From positions 7,468,564 to 7,532,563 of the forward strand of contig NZ_CP036266.1 of NCBI RefSeq assembly GCF_007744075.1: 64,000 nucleotides of DNA, read 5' to 3'. The position numbers and the translations under genes were made by a program. The notes below the pieces were generated by a model. It did not search any database. It saw only the letters and a program-made list of their open reading frames with translations, and was not told the DNA's origin. Shown piece by piece: positions 17,358 through 25,331 of the stretch; position 1 is the first letter of the stretch; each line of letters begins with the position of its first letter. This DNA is from Gimesia chilikensis. GTDB lineage: Bacteria; Planctomycetota; Planctomycetia; Planctomycetales; Planctomycetaceae.

Positions 17358-20300
17358 ATGAATCAAGCGCGCTTTGTCATTAAAAGTCTGACTTATCACT
17401 GGCGCACCAACCTCGCCGTACTCCTCGGAGTCATCGCGGCCACCGCTGTCATCGGCGGCGCCCTCATCGTCGGCGATTCCGTTCGCGCCAGCCTCAGACA
17501 GATGACGCTCGACCGTCTCGGCAAAATCGACTATGTCGTCTCCGGGCACCGCTTCTTCCGCGAACAGCTGGCCGACGATCTGCAGAAGTCCTCCTCTCTG
17601 CCGGAGAGTATCGAAACCATCGCACCGGCGCTCGTCCTCCGTGGATCGCTGGAAAAGAACCGGGAAGACCTGCACCTCCGCGTCGGTCAGGTCAACATCT
17701 TCGGCACCGATGAACGTCTCTGGTCGCTCCTCGATCACGGCGACATCCCTGCCCCCGAAGACGATCAGGCCATTCTCAACTCCCGCGTCGCAGAACAGCT
17801 CGAAGCCTCCGTCGGCGATCAGATTACCCTCTGGATCGAACTCCCTTCCGCCATTCCCCGCGATTCGCTGCTGGGTGAGAAGGAAGAACAGTCGGTCGAA
17901 ATCACCCTCACCGTCAGCCAGATTCTCGACGAAGACTCCAAGGCCGGCCGCCTCGCTCTGCTCCCCAATCAACAGCTCCCGCTCGACCTGTTTCTCTCGC
18001 TCGACACCCTGCAGGCCGCGCTCGACCTCGATGAGATTCAACCCTCTCGCCGCGATCCAATACAACGGCCCGCCCGGGTCAACTCCCTCTTTTTCAGCTC
18101 CCACGCAGAATCGATCCCCGACTCTCCCCAGGCCCGCATCGTCGCCCAGGGCCTGGAATCCGCTCTTAAACAGAGCCTCACACTCGCAGATCTGAACCTC
18201 AAAATCATTCCCAACCAGCAACGGAACTACCTCTCGCTCGAAAGCGAGCAGATGATTCTCGACCCGCAGATAGAACAGGCCGGTCGCGAAGCTGCGAAAA
18301 AACTCGACGTCGCCACTTCGCCCGTCATGGTTTACATCGCCAACGAATTCAGTCCGCTGAAGCCCCCCACCGGCACAGAAAAAACGCCCTACTCCATGTA
18401 TTCCATCGTCGCTGGCCTCGACTTCCCTGAGCAGCCACCGTTCGGCCCTTTTAAATTCATCGGCGCTAAACCAAAACTTCCGCTCAAGGAAAACGAAATC
18501 GTCCTCAACGAATGGCTGGCCAACGACCTTAAGACCAAAGTCGGCGATCAACTGCGGATGAAATACCACGTCGTCGGCTCCCGGGGAGAACTGCCCGAAG
18601 TCGAACAGACCTTCACCGTCGCAGGCATCGTTGCCCTCGATGGCACTCCCGCAGCCGACCGCAAGCTGACGCCCGATATGGAAGGCATCACCGATGCAGA
18701 CACCTTCGGCGACTGGGAACAGCCCTTCCCCATGAAACTCGATAAGGTCACCGACCGCGACGAAGAATACTGGGACAAATATAAAGCCACTCCCAAAGCT
18801 TTCCTCGCCCTGGAAACCGCCCAGACGCTCTGGAACAGCCGCTACGGCACTTTGACATCGCTCCGCTTCGCAACCCTGCCCGACAAAAACACGGAGGAAA
18901 CATCGTCCGCGTTCGCCGCGTCGCTGCTCAGCAATATCGATGTTCTCAAAATGGGACTCGCCATTCAGCCCATCAAATTTCTCGGACTCGCTGCCGCCAG
19001 CGGAACCACCGATTTCAGTGGTCTCTTTATCGGTTTCAGCTTCTTCATCATCCTCTCGGCCATCATCCTCATTCGGCTGCTGTTCAAGCTGGGCGTCGAT
19101 CGTCGCGTCTCTTCCATCGGCCTGCTCTCCGCTATCGGCTTTACCCCCGCACAGGTCAGGCAGATCATTTTCAAGGAAGCCCTCCTGGTCATCCTCTCCG
19201 GAGGCATCCTCGGTATCCTGGCTGCCATCGGCTATGCGTCGCTCATGTTGTATGGTCTCAGAACCTGGTGGATCGGCGCCATCGGCACCCGCTTCCTGTT
19301 CGTCGACCTGACTCCCCAGAGCCTCGCTATCGGCTTTCTGATCGCGGTCTTCTTCTCCGGCTTCGTGATCTGGAAATCGATGTCCGAACTGAAACAGATC
19401 TCGATTCGCGGCCTCCTGTCCGGCGTAAACAGTCCCGACCAGGAACCGGCTCGTGCCGCAAAACGCGTCGGCCTCACCTGGAAGATCTCCACGGTCCTCG
19501 CGCTCGTACTGGTCCTCGCTACCGTGACCGGAATCATTCCCAAACAGGAAGCCTTTTCCGGCTTCTCCCTGCAGACGGTCTGCTTCTTCCTCGTTGGAAC
19601 GCTCTCGCTGGTTGCCAGCCTCAGCTTCCTCTCCAGTTTTCTCCACACCGATTCCACCACCCCCATTCAGGGCAACGGCGGCTTCGCTCTGGTGAAGCTC
19701 GGCTTCCGTAACGCCGGTCGCTTCCGTCAACGCAGCGTCCTTACCACCGCACTCATCGCCTCGGCCACCTTTGTTCTCGTCTCCGTCGCCGCCGGACATC
19801 GTAACCCCGCCGTCGAAGAACCCGACAAAGACTCCGGTAACGGCGGCTTTACCCTCGTCGCGGAAACCTCGTCCCCCCTGATCTTTGACCTCAACACAGT
19901 CGACGGTCGCGACAAAATGCTGGTCAACGCTCCCGACGATCCCGAAACGAAACGGCTGCTCAAAGAAATGCAGGCGATCCCCTTCCGCGTCAAGCCGGGT
20001 GAGAACGCCAGCTGCCTGAATATCTATCAAACCACCGTCCCCACCATCCTCGGCGTGCCGCAGGAACTCATCGAACGAGGCGGCTTCAAATTCGCCGACA
20101 CCCCGGGCGACAATCCCTGGGAACTGCTCAACCAGCCGCAGAACGATGGCTCCATCCCCGCGCTGGGTGATATGAATACGCTCATGTACAGCCTCCATAA
20201 AGGCATCGGTGCCAGTGTCGGCATTCCCTCCGACGAACGTCCCGAACACGAATTGAAAATCAAAGGCATGTTCGATGGCAGTATCTTCCAGGGCGTGCTG

Positions 20301-20867
20301 CTCATCTCGGAACAGCACTTCCAGCAGCTCTTCCCCGAACAGGCCGGCTTCCAGTATTTCCTGATTGAAGTCCCCACGAAAGATGCCATGCAGCTCTCCT
20401 CCATCCTTGAGACTGGTCTCACCGAATACGGCTTCGATGCCGACCTCGTCGCCAATCGTCTCGCCGACTTCCTCGCCGTCCAGAACACGTACCTCTCCAC
20501 ATTCCAGACACTGGGCGGCCTCGGTCTCCTCCTCGGCACCCTGGGGCTGGCAACCGTCATGCTGCGAAACGTCGTTGAACGAAGAAGCGAACTGGCCCTG
20601 CTCCGCGCCGTTGGCATGACCGGCTCCGATGTCGCGTTGATCGTCCTCGCGGAAAACGCCTTCCTGCTGATCTGGGGACTCGCGTCCGGCATCGTCTCGG
20701 CTCTGCTGGCGATGCTGCCCCACCTGCTCTCCACCGGAGCGGATATCCCCTGGTTCAGCGGTATGGTAATCCTGCTCGCGGTGCTGATTACCGGTATGCT
20801 GTCTGCCTTTTTCGCAGTCCTCTCCGCGGTCCGGGCTCCCATCCTGGCGACACTGAGATCACACTAA
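17358..20867 (+). CDS. Large FtsX/MacB-type ABC transporter permease
   Basis: 1169 residues, much longer than the roughly 400-residue LolC/MacB-type permeases and nearer to the 800-residue YbbP class. The first helix is at about residues 16-38 (NLAVLLGVIAATAVIGGALIVGDSVRAS), a typical FtsX-like start. A large periplasmic domain follows to about 545. A first FtsX core lies at about 550-690 (LFIGFSFFIILSAIILIRLLF), two further helices near 710-765, a second periplasmic domain, and a C-terminal FtsX core at about 1045-1165 (LLGTLGLATVMLRNVVERRSELALLRAVG, in two pieces). No Walker motifs are present. The ATPase is encoded just upstream. Codons almost all end in C or G, giving long open frames on the other strand that are not genes. 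A short CCCGCC/GGTGGG hairpin follows at 20881-20895. Confidence 0.88.
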   Translation: MNQARFVIKSLTYHWRTNLAVLLGVIAATAVIGGALIVGDSVRASLRQMTLDRLGKIDYVVSGHRFFREQLADDLQKSSSLPESIETIAPALVLRGSLEKNREDLHLRVGQVNIFGTDERLWSLLDHGDIPAPEDDQAILNSRVAEQLEASVGDQITLWIELPSAIPRDSLLGEKEEQSVEITLTVSQILDEDSKAGRLALLPNQQLPLDLFLSLDTLQAALDLDEIQPSRRDPIQRPARVNSLFFSSHAESIPDSPQARIVAQGLESALKQSLTLADLNLKIIPNQQRNYLSLESEQMILDPQIEQAGREAAKKLDVATSPVMVYIANEFSPLKPPTGTEKTPYSMYSIVAGLDFPEQPPFGPFKFIGAKPKLPLKENEIVLNEWLANDLKTKVGDQLRMKYHVVGSRGELPEVEQTFTVAGIVALDGTPAADRKLTPDMEGITDADTFGDWEQPFPMKLDKVTDRDEEYWDKYKATPKAFLALETAQTLWNSRYGTLTSLRFATLPDKNTEETSSAFAASLLSNIDVLKMGLAIQPIKFLGLAAASGTTDFSGLFIGFSFFIILSAIILIRLLFKLGVDRRVSSIGLLSAIGFTPAQVRQIIFKEALLVILSGGILGILAAIGYASLMLYGLRTWWIGAIGTRFLFVDLTPQSLAIGFLIAVFFSGFVIWKSMSELKQISIRGLLSGVNSPDQEPARAAKRVGLTWKISTVLALVLVLATVTGIIPKQEAFSGFSLQTVCFFLVGTLSLVASLSFLSSFLHTDSTTPIQGNGGFALVKLGFRNAGRFRQRSVLTTALIASATFVLVSVAAGHRNPAVEEPDKDSGNGGFTLVAETSSPLIFDLNTVDGRDKMLVNAPDDPETKRLLKEMQAIPFRVKPGENASCLNIYQTTVPTILGVPQELIERGGFKFADTPGDNPWELLNQPQNDGSIPALGDMNTLMYSLHKGIGASVGIPSDERPEHELKIKGMFDGSIFQGVLLISEQHFQQLFPEQAGFQYFLIEVPTKDAMQLSSILETGLTEYGFDADLVANRLADFLAVQNTYLSTFQTLGGLGLLLGTLGLATVMLRNVVERRSELALLRAVGMTGSDVALIVLAENAFLLIWGLASGIVSALLAMLPHLLSTGADIPWFSGMVILLAVLITGMLSAFFAVLSAVRAPILATLRSH

Positions 20868-20948
20868 ACACAGATAGAAACCCGCCTCTGGTGGGTGCTG
20901 ATTGTTCAGAACGGCGCGACCGTGTCAACAACGGTTACCACCATCGGC

Positions 20949-21191
20949 TCACGATGCGGATTTGCGTTCCAGCACTTTGGCGACGATGTAGGCGAGAGTC
21001 CCTGCACTCACAGCACTCAGCACGACCGCAATCCCCAACGATCCCCAGTCGCCCGCCGATTCTCGAAAGGCCTCACGAATCTCCCGGCTGACAACGAAAC
21101 CGAAAAAGAGACCGATGGATAAAGCCACCATCTGATATTTAGGCACCGCCTGATTCACATCGGCTTTGCTCTCTTCTGATTCATTCGTCAT
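20949..21191 (-). CDS. Small membrane protein of unknown function
   Basis: About 80 residues if the ATG at 21191 (MTNESEESKADV) is used. A further in-frame start at 21206 would add MKGLV. An acidic N-terminus is followed by two hydrophobic segments (YQMVALSIGLFFGFVVS and LGIAVVLSAVSAGTLAYIVA) separated by a charged turn (REIREAFRESAGDWGS), and a basic C-terminus. This looks like a real two-span membrane protein, but no family is recognised. It stands alone at the left edge of the accessory region, convergent with the permease gene. Confidence 0.55.
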   Translation of the reverse strand: MTNESEESKADVNQAVPKYQMVALSIGLFFGFVVSREIREAFRESAGDWGSLGIAVVLSAVSAGTLAYIVAKVLERKSAS

Positions 21192-21525
21192 CACAAGCCC
21201 TTTCACTTCAGTCCGTCAAACGACACTCAGCTGTAAGTCGTCTATCCTAACACATCCCGATTACTGCACGAAACCTCTTTTTTATTACGGTCCCCAGGCC
21301 ACTGAACTTTCCGCACTCCCCGCTGAACAGACTCCCCTTGTTCCCCACCTGCCAAAGCGTATCCTGTTCCCATTCTGGCTCGCGCGCGAGGCACGTCAAC
21401 ACATACGGGAATATCCAACACCACTGTCTCAACAACACCTGAATCACCATCGATTTTCACCCTGGCTTCACTGGAACAACCCGCACCGGTTCGCAATTGC
21501 TCCCCCTGACAGCCAGGCCACAGCG

Positions 21526-21595
21526 GGACAAACGCCGGACAGATCGGGACAAATTTCAGGACACACCAGGACAAAATCCCGGACACAAGAGGACA
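21526..21595. repeat. Array of seven GGACA boxes at helical spacing
   Basis: GGACA begins at 21526, 21537, 21547, 21559, 21569, 21581 and 21591, giving spacings of 11, 10, 12, 10, 12 and 10 bases. On the minus strand it reads as alternating TTTGTCC and TGTGTCC units. The surrounding 21192-21760 has no supportable gene. The periodic repeat explains the apparent open frame here. Confidence 0.7.
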
Positions 21596-21760
21596 AAATT
21601 CTGTCTTGACCCCCACGCGCCCTTCCACACAATCAGCCTCACTCCGGGAAACGGTTAACCGGCCCGGAAGCACTTTACAAAACCAGCAAAAGATAAGGAT
21701 CAGTTCCATCACAAACACTCGACGATCAATTCCCCTAAACGTAGCGACTGTCTTAAAAAA

Positions 21761-22714
21761 TCAGATTTTAATCACGTTTGCCTCCCATTTTTTCCCTTCT
21801 TTGACCATGGTGTTGAGAATGATGAGCAGTTTCCGCATGGCGGCCACGAGGGCGACCATTTTGGACTTTCCATTTTCCACGAGCCGTTTGTAGAACGCTT
21901 TGATCCTGGGGTTGTGATTCAGGGCCGTGACGGTGGGCATGTATAACCCGTTCCGGATCCGGACTCGTCCCCCGCCAATCGTTCTTTTCCCACGCAGAGT
22001 TCCACTGTCACGGTTGGTGGGAGCCAGGCCGATCAGCCGCGCGATCTGCTTTCGATTCAGACTCCCCAGTTCCGGAAGGTCTGAGATGAGCAGGGCCGCG
22101 GTTGTGCCGGCCACACCAGGTACTGACTGCAGGATTTCAGAGCGCTCGCGGGATTCTTCATCCGCGTCAATCAGCTCCTTCAGTTTTTTCTCGATGTGTT
22201 TGAGCTGTTTTTTATAGAACTGGATTGAATCGCTAATCATTTTGGCCACTTCCCTGTCCGGGGTGGTTTCCAGGCGGTTCTGCTCCTGGATGATCATCTT
22301 GCTGACCTGCTGCCTGCGAGCACTGAATTCCCGCATTTTCTGCTGGACCTGTGTTAAAAGTGGGGTAATCCGCGGCTGCATCACCTGGGCAAATTCCATG
22401 ATCGTGTGCGCGTCAATCTGATCGGTTTTCGCCAGCCGGTTCTTGGCGCGGGCAAAGTCCCGGATCTGCCGAGGGTTGACGACGGCGACTGGAAACCCAT
22501 GCTTGTGTAGACAGGCAACGAGTTTTCGTTCCAGTCCTCCCGTTGCTTCCAGGCAGATCAGTTTGGGCTGAGTCTTCTGAAGCACCTGCATGAACTGTTT
22601 CATCCCGTCGGGTGTGTACTCATAAACGGAACCTTTGGGACGACCTGAAATTCTGGTATCAAACTTAGATTTTGAAATGTCAATTCCGACGTGATCTGTG
22701 TTATGCTGTTGCAT
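21761..22714 (-). CDS. IS110 family transposase (DEDD/serine recombinase)
   Basis: About 317 residues from the ATG at 22714, beginning MQQHNTDHVGIDISKSKFD. The longer frame from 22756 adds residues of the non-coding end. The N-terminal RuvC-like DEDD domain shows VGIDISKSKFD, ICLEATGGLERK and TDQIDAHTIMEFA with the acidic residues in place. A helical linker follows. The C-terminal domain has LQSVPGVAGTTAALLISD and TNRDSGTLRGKRTIGGG, with the serine of the RDSG motif as the probable nucleophile. The length is normal and no frameshift is seen, so the gene looks intact. IS110 recombinases act as tetramers guided by a bridge RNA encoded in the element's own non-coding end. Confidence 0.93.
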   Translation of the reverse strand: MQQHNTDHVGIDISKSKFDTRISGRPKGSVYEYTPDGMKQFMQVLQKTQPKLICLEATGGLERKLVACLHKHGFPVAVVNPRQIRDFARAKNRLAKTDQIDAHTIMEFAQVMQPRITPLLTQVQQKMREFSARRQQVSKMIIQEQNRLETTPDREVAKMISDSIQFYKKQLKHIEKKLKELIDADEESRERSEILQSVPGVAGTTAALLISDLPELGSLNRKQIARLIGLAPTNRDSGTLRGKRTIGGGRVRIRNGLYMPTVTALNHNPRIKAFYKRLVENGKSKMVALVAAMRKLLIILNTMVKEGKKWEANVIKI

Positions 22715-22857
22715 GCTAAGGCCCTTCCTTGCTGATACGAGCTGGTGGTGGTGCACCGCTCAGGCGACTGTACGGGTTAAGGCATGGAGAAGCGAGTGGC
22801 GATCAAGCTACAAATCGGTCTTTAGGACCAGGGGCAACCACGATCTGACACTCGCCA
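22715..22857 (-). ncRNA. Candidate IS110 bridge RNA region
   Basis: In IS110-group elements the bridge RNA is encoded between the element's left end and the recombinase start, which is this interval. Read on the minus strand, GCGAGTG near the start can pair with CACTCGC about 50 bases on, enclosing a GGTC-CTAAA-GACC hairpin. Such nested stems with large internal loops fit a bridge RNA in outline. No guide-target matching was possible, so the exact ends and loops are unknown. Confidence 0.4.
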
Positions 22858-22893
22858 CCAATGCTTCCCGCCTTTAAAGGCGGGAAGCATTGG
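22858..22893. repeat. Perfect 36-bp palindrome next to the IS110 element
   Basis: CCAATGCTTCCCGCCTTT is followed directly by its exact reverse complement, with the axis at 22875/22876 and no spacer. It has no T-run after it in either direction, so it is not a standard terminator. It could be the insertion target, the element edge, or a REP-like hairpin. Confidence 0.85.
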
Positions 22894-22944
22894 CTTTATC
22901 TGCCTATCAAATCAAAGAACTGCAGACAGTCAAGAGCAGATACA

Positions 22945-22970
22945 AGGGGCGACCCTGTGTGGTCGCCCGC
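22945..22970. repeat. CTGTGT-loop hairpin repeat, copy 1
   Basis: An 8-bp stem GGGCGACC / GGTCGCCC closes a loop CTGTGT (22947-22968). A second copy with the same loop but a different, still perfectly paired stem lies at 35920-35941. Confidence 0.75.
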
Positions 22971-23097
22971 AGAGACGACGAGTTTTGTATTGAGATATTT
23001 CGAAATGTATCACAGTCCGTGCTCCATCCTTAAGCAGTTCATTTTCAACAGGAAGGGCTGGCACTCAAACAAGCTCCCCACAGCAAAGGATTCACCC

Positions 23098-23544
23098 ATG
23101 ACCGAACCCACAACTCCTCCCCGCAGATATCTCTCCCGAGACGAACAGACCGTCGTCGTCCGTCTCATCCAGAAAATGATCGCCCTCGGCAGATACGCAT
23201 CCGACATCAAAACCGCGATCGCCGCCCGTTACAATCTCAGCCGTCGCTCCGCCACACGCTATCTCCACCGTGCCCGTCGCGAAATGCAGGAATTCGTCGA
23301 ACGCAAAGACGACGAACACCGCACCGATTCCTTCTACTTCTATCGCAGCATCATCGAAGACCCCGAATCATCCCGGCACGAACGCCTCCGCGCCTGCGAA
23401 CGCATCGACAAACTCCTGGGCATCGAACTCACCGTCAAGTACACCCAGAGCCGAAACTTCAACAAGTCCATCGAAGAGATCGAGAACATGACCGACGAAG
23501 AGCTCAACGACTACTACAACAAGCTCAAGAAAAAATACAGCTGA
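23098..23544 (+). CDS. Orphan HTH protein resembling phage terminase small subunits
   Basis: 148 residues. The ATG at 23098 is chosen because AAAGGA precedes it by about 9 bases. The longer frame from 22861 runs through the palindrome and repeat and is not credible. An N-terminal helix-turn-helix-like region reads DIKTAIAARYNLSRRSATRYLHRARREM. A helical middle part contains HERLRACERIDKLLGIE, and the end is charged and probably coiled (SIEEIENMTDEELNDYYNKL). The overall layout resembles small terminase subunits or other small DNA-binding proteins, but no large subunit or phage gene is nearby. It sits between the IS110 element and repeat-rich DNA, so it may be a remnant or a cassette gene. Function unknown. 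Confidence 0.65.
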   Translation: MTEPTTPPRRYLSRDEQTVVVRLIQKMIALGRYASDIKTAIAARYNLSRRSATRYLHRARREMQEFVERKDDEHRTDSFYFYRSIIEDPESSRHERLRACERIDKLLGIELTVKYTQSRNFNKSIEEIENMTDEELNDYYNKLKKKYS

Positions 23545-23800
23545 CCCCGAATCCTAACCAAAGGCACCACCCAGGCGAGGTACACCTGCAGCACCAGTGA
23601 AAACCAGACACCACGATGCAGATCCCGGTCTCGCCAGGCAGCATCAATATCAGGGGCTCTAAAGCAATCAACAAATCCACCACATGGCTCTACAACAGAC
23701 CTGCAGATAACACAGCGCCAGCACAACAGACCCTTAGCCGCAGGGCCTTAGCCCCGGTTGAAACAACTTTGGTATGCACCGTTCAAATAAAAAACACGAC

Positions 23801-23857
23801 CGGCCCACCACTTTCGTGTCTTTCGTGCCTTTCGTGGTAGTAAAATCAAAACCCACG
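23801..23857 (-). repeat. CACGAAA dispersed repeat, copy R1
   Basis: 57 bases with three TTTCGTG units spaced about 9 bases on the plus strand, ending AAAATCAAAACCCACG. It differs from copy R2 at only one base. Its end supplies the stop and last codons of the zinc-ribbon gene. In the sense of that gene it reads TGATTTTACTACCACGAAA and onwards. Confidence 0.85.
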
Positions 23858-24310
23858 TTGTTTGAGTTCATTCTCCAGAACCAGAAGTTTTTCTGCCTGA
23901 TTCAGCGCATTCCATCGGTGATGTGTCACATGAGGAATCTCCAGATCAACCATTCGGGGTGGCTCGGCGGCCATATAATGACTGATCTCCTCACCCCCGC
24001 AATCAGGACAACGGGGCAGCAGATTCATCTGGAATAACCCACCATCCACATCCGGATCACAGGCCACCCCAAAAATGGTTTGCAAAAGATCGGACTGTTC
24101 CCTGTCACTCCGGCTCCCGACGCTCGTTTCCAGGCGAAGTAATTGAGCGACTTCCTCATACACCGGGTCGGTGAGCCCATTTAAATAGCGTTCCGCCCGC
24201 CGCGTTTCACTCCGCAACAGAAACTCACCATAGACAACGGGAGTCATCTCGTAATGCTCAAACCAGCACTGACAGCTCCCGCACTGATAGCGGTAAATCA
24301 GGAAATTCAT
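23846..24310 (-). CDS. Putative zinc-ribbon protein, uncharacterised
   Basis: 154 residues. A first pair of cysteines (YQCGSCQCWFEHYE, near residues 9-14) and a second CPDCGG near 111-116 could bind zinc. Between them is a helical region that includes a sequence with Arg/Glu repeats (LLRSETRRAERYLNGL). It has no recognised family. The C-terminus LKQRGF and the stop are encoded inside the R1 repeat, which suggests that the repeat has replaced or captured the original end of the gene. It is a cytosolic protein on present evidence. It is one of several single genes of this region, each separated by repeats. Confidence 0.6.
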   Translation of the reverse strand: MNFLIYRYQCGSCQCWFEHYEMTPVVYGEFLLRSETRRAERYLNGLTDPVYEEVAQLLRLETSVGSRSDREQSDLLQTIFGVACDPDVDGGLFQMNLLPRCPDCGGEEISHYMAAEPPRMVDLEIPHVTHHRWNALNQAEKLLVLENELKQRGF

Positions 24311-24367
24311 GGTTCGGGAATAGTCCCTGGCAGAATAATACTAAAAAGAATCAAACAGTTTTGCCTC

Positions 24368-25060
24368 TTATGCTTTGGCTCTTAGAATTTTATAAACAAA
24401 CCAGAACAGGTAGCCAAAAGCGAGAATATAAAACACAGTTCCCAGCCGTTGTTCCATCGACCGACGTTCCTGAAGATATTCTTCAAAAGTAAAGACAGGC
24501 ACCTGCCCCTTGTAAAGTGCGATGACTTGCTTTTCATGATGAGAAAATCGAACTTTATCCCCCGCCTGAATCTGATCCATTCTACTATCAAATAGAGAAT
24601 TAACAGTTAGCGGATACTCCTGATTTCCTTGTATCAGTTGGATATCAAATTCAGAACCAGGGTTTCTAATCGATTTGACGACTGCATTCTGCAAGACGAG
24701 TTGCTTGCCCTTTATCAGATTGGGAATAAAACACTTAAATGATGCAAGAAGAAAAAGGCATAGAAAGAAACTGATAGACTGTAATGCAAAAAACTTGTTT
24801 TTAATTAGCCCATCACTTGATTCTCTAACTGAAAAATTGTTCGAAGACTGATTCAATCGCCTGTCACGCCTGACCCGCAATTGAATCGCCAGCACAACCA
24901 GCAACACTGAGATCACCACGAGAGTGCTTAGCACCACTCCCTTCGAAATGAGATCCCGGGAGCCAAGTTCCAGGATTAATAAAATCACGACCAGAGTATT
25001 GACGCTTAATAAAAGGCCATTTTCAATTTTAAAATCCTGATCACACTTTGAAGCTGCCAT
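24368..25060 (-). CDS. AT-rich multi-span membrane protein of unknown function
   Basis: 230 residues. Hydrophobic segments occur at about 18-33 (LSVNTLVVILLILEL), 38-60 (ISKGVVLSTLVVISVLLVVLAIQLR), 92-110 (LQSISFFLCLFLLASFKCF) and 210-226 (LGTVFYILAFGYLFWFVYKIL). A soluble, beta-rich part lies between the third and fourth. The codon use is markedly more A/T-rich than the neighbouring genes, a sign of recent arrival. No family is recognised. The gene is followed by 57 bases to the zinc-ribbon gene on the same strand, but they do not obviously belong together. Confidence 0.6.
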   Translation of the reverse strand: MAASKCDQDFKIENGLLLSVNTLVVILLILELGSRDLISKGVVLSTLVVISVLLVVLAIQLRVRRDRRLNQSSNNFSVRESSDGLIKNKFFALQSISFFLCLFLLASFKCFIPNLIKGKQLVLQNAVVKSIRNPGSEFDIQLIQGNQEYPLTVNSLFDSRMDQIQAGDKVRFSHHEKQVIALYKGQVPVFTFEEYLQERRSMEQRLGTVFYILAFGYLFWFVYKILRAKA

Positions 25061-25273
25061 AAGGTTGTCCGGAGATGATCATCGAGAAACTCTCAAAAAG
25101 GAAATCCTGATACCTGATCAGACTAACGATCCTTAGAGTGTTTTTCCATGCCCCAATTTCCCACAACCTTCACCCCCTAAAGAATGGACTCGAATCTAAT
25201 CCGAGCCAATTGCAACAAACCAGAAGTCCCAGTTTCTCTCACAATAACCAGAGAGACATTTCCCACTCAAACC

Positions 25274-25330
25274 CGGCCCACCACTTTCGTGTTTTTCGTG
25301 CCTTTCGTGGTAGTAAAATCAAAACCCACG
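25274..25330 (-). repeat. CACGAAA dispersed repeat, copy R2
   Basis: 57 bases, one mismatch to R1. It begins directly after the stop codon of the HEAT-repeat protein (25332) when read in that gene's sense. The two copies are about 1.47 kb apart, bracketing the zinc-ribbon and membrane genes as a direct repeat. Confidence 0.88.
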
Positions 25331-25331
25331 C

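Larger units (their letters stand above)
21740..22857 (-). mobile_element. IS110-family insertion sequence (borders approximate)
   Basis: The element consists of one transposase gene plus a non-coding segment of about 140 bases on its 5' side. IS110 elements lack the usual terminal inverted repeats, so the borders cannot be read directly and the given ends are estimates. The 36-bp palindrome at 22858-22893 may lie just outside or at the edge. A small AAAATC/GATTTT hairpin overlaps the stop codon on the other side. Confidence 0.6.

Noticed and set aside
17241-20723. 1160-residue open frame on the minus strand inside the permease gene
   Set aside because: It is antisense to a clear FtsX-type gene, consists of low-complexity Gly/Asp/Glu/Arg sequence and has no family resemblance. 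It results from the C/G-ending codons of the permease gene.
21526-21595. CRISPR array
   Set aside because: The repeated unit is only five bases with spacers of 5-7 bases and no cas genes are present.
21242-21718. 158-residue minus-strand frame left of the IS110 element
   Set aside because: It is created largely by the periodic GGACA array. It has an irregular composition and no good ribosome site.
22861-23097. N-terminal extension of the HTH protein
   Set aside because: It begins inside the palindrome and crosses a hairpin repeat. The ATG at 23098 has a good ribosome site.
23098-23544. Prophage remnant
   Set aside because: Only one terminase-like small protein is present. No other phage gene or attachment site is visible nearby.
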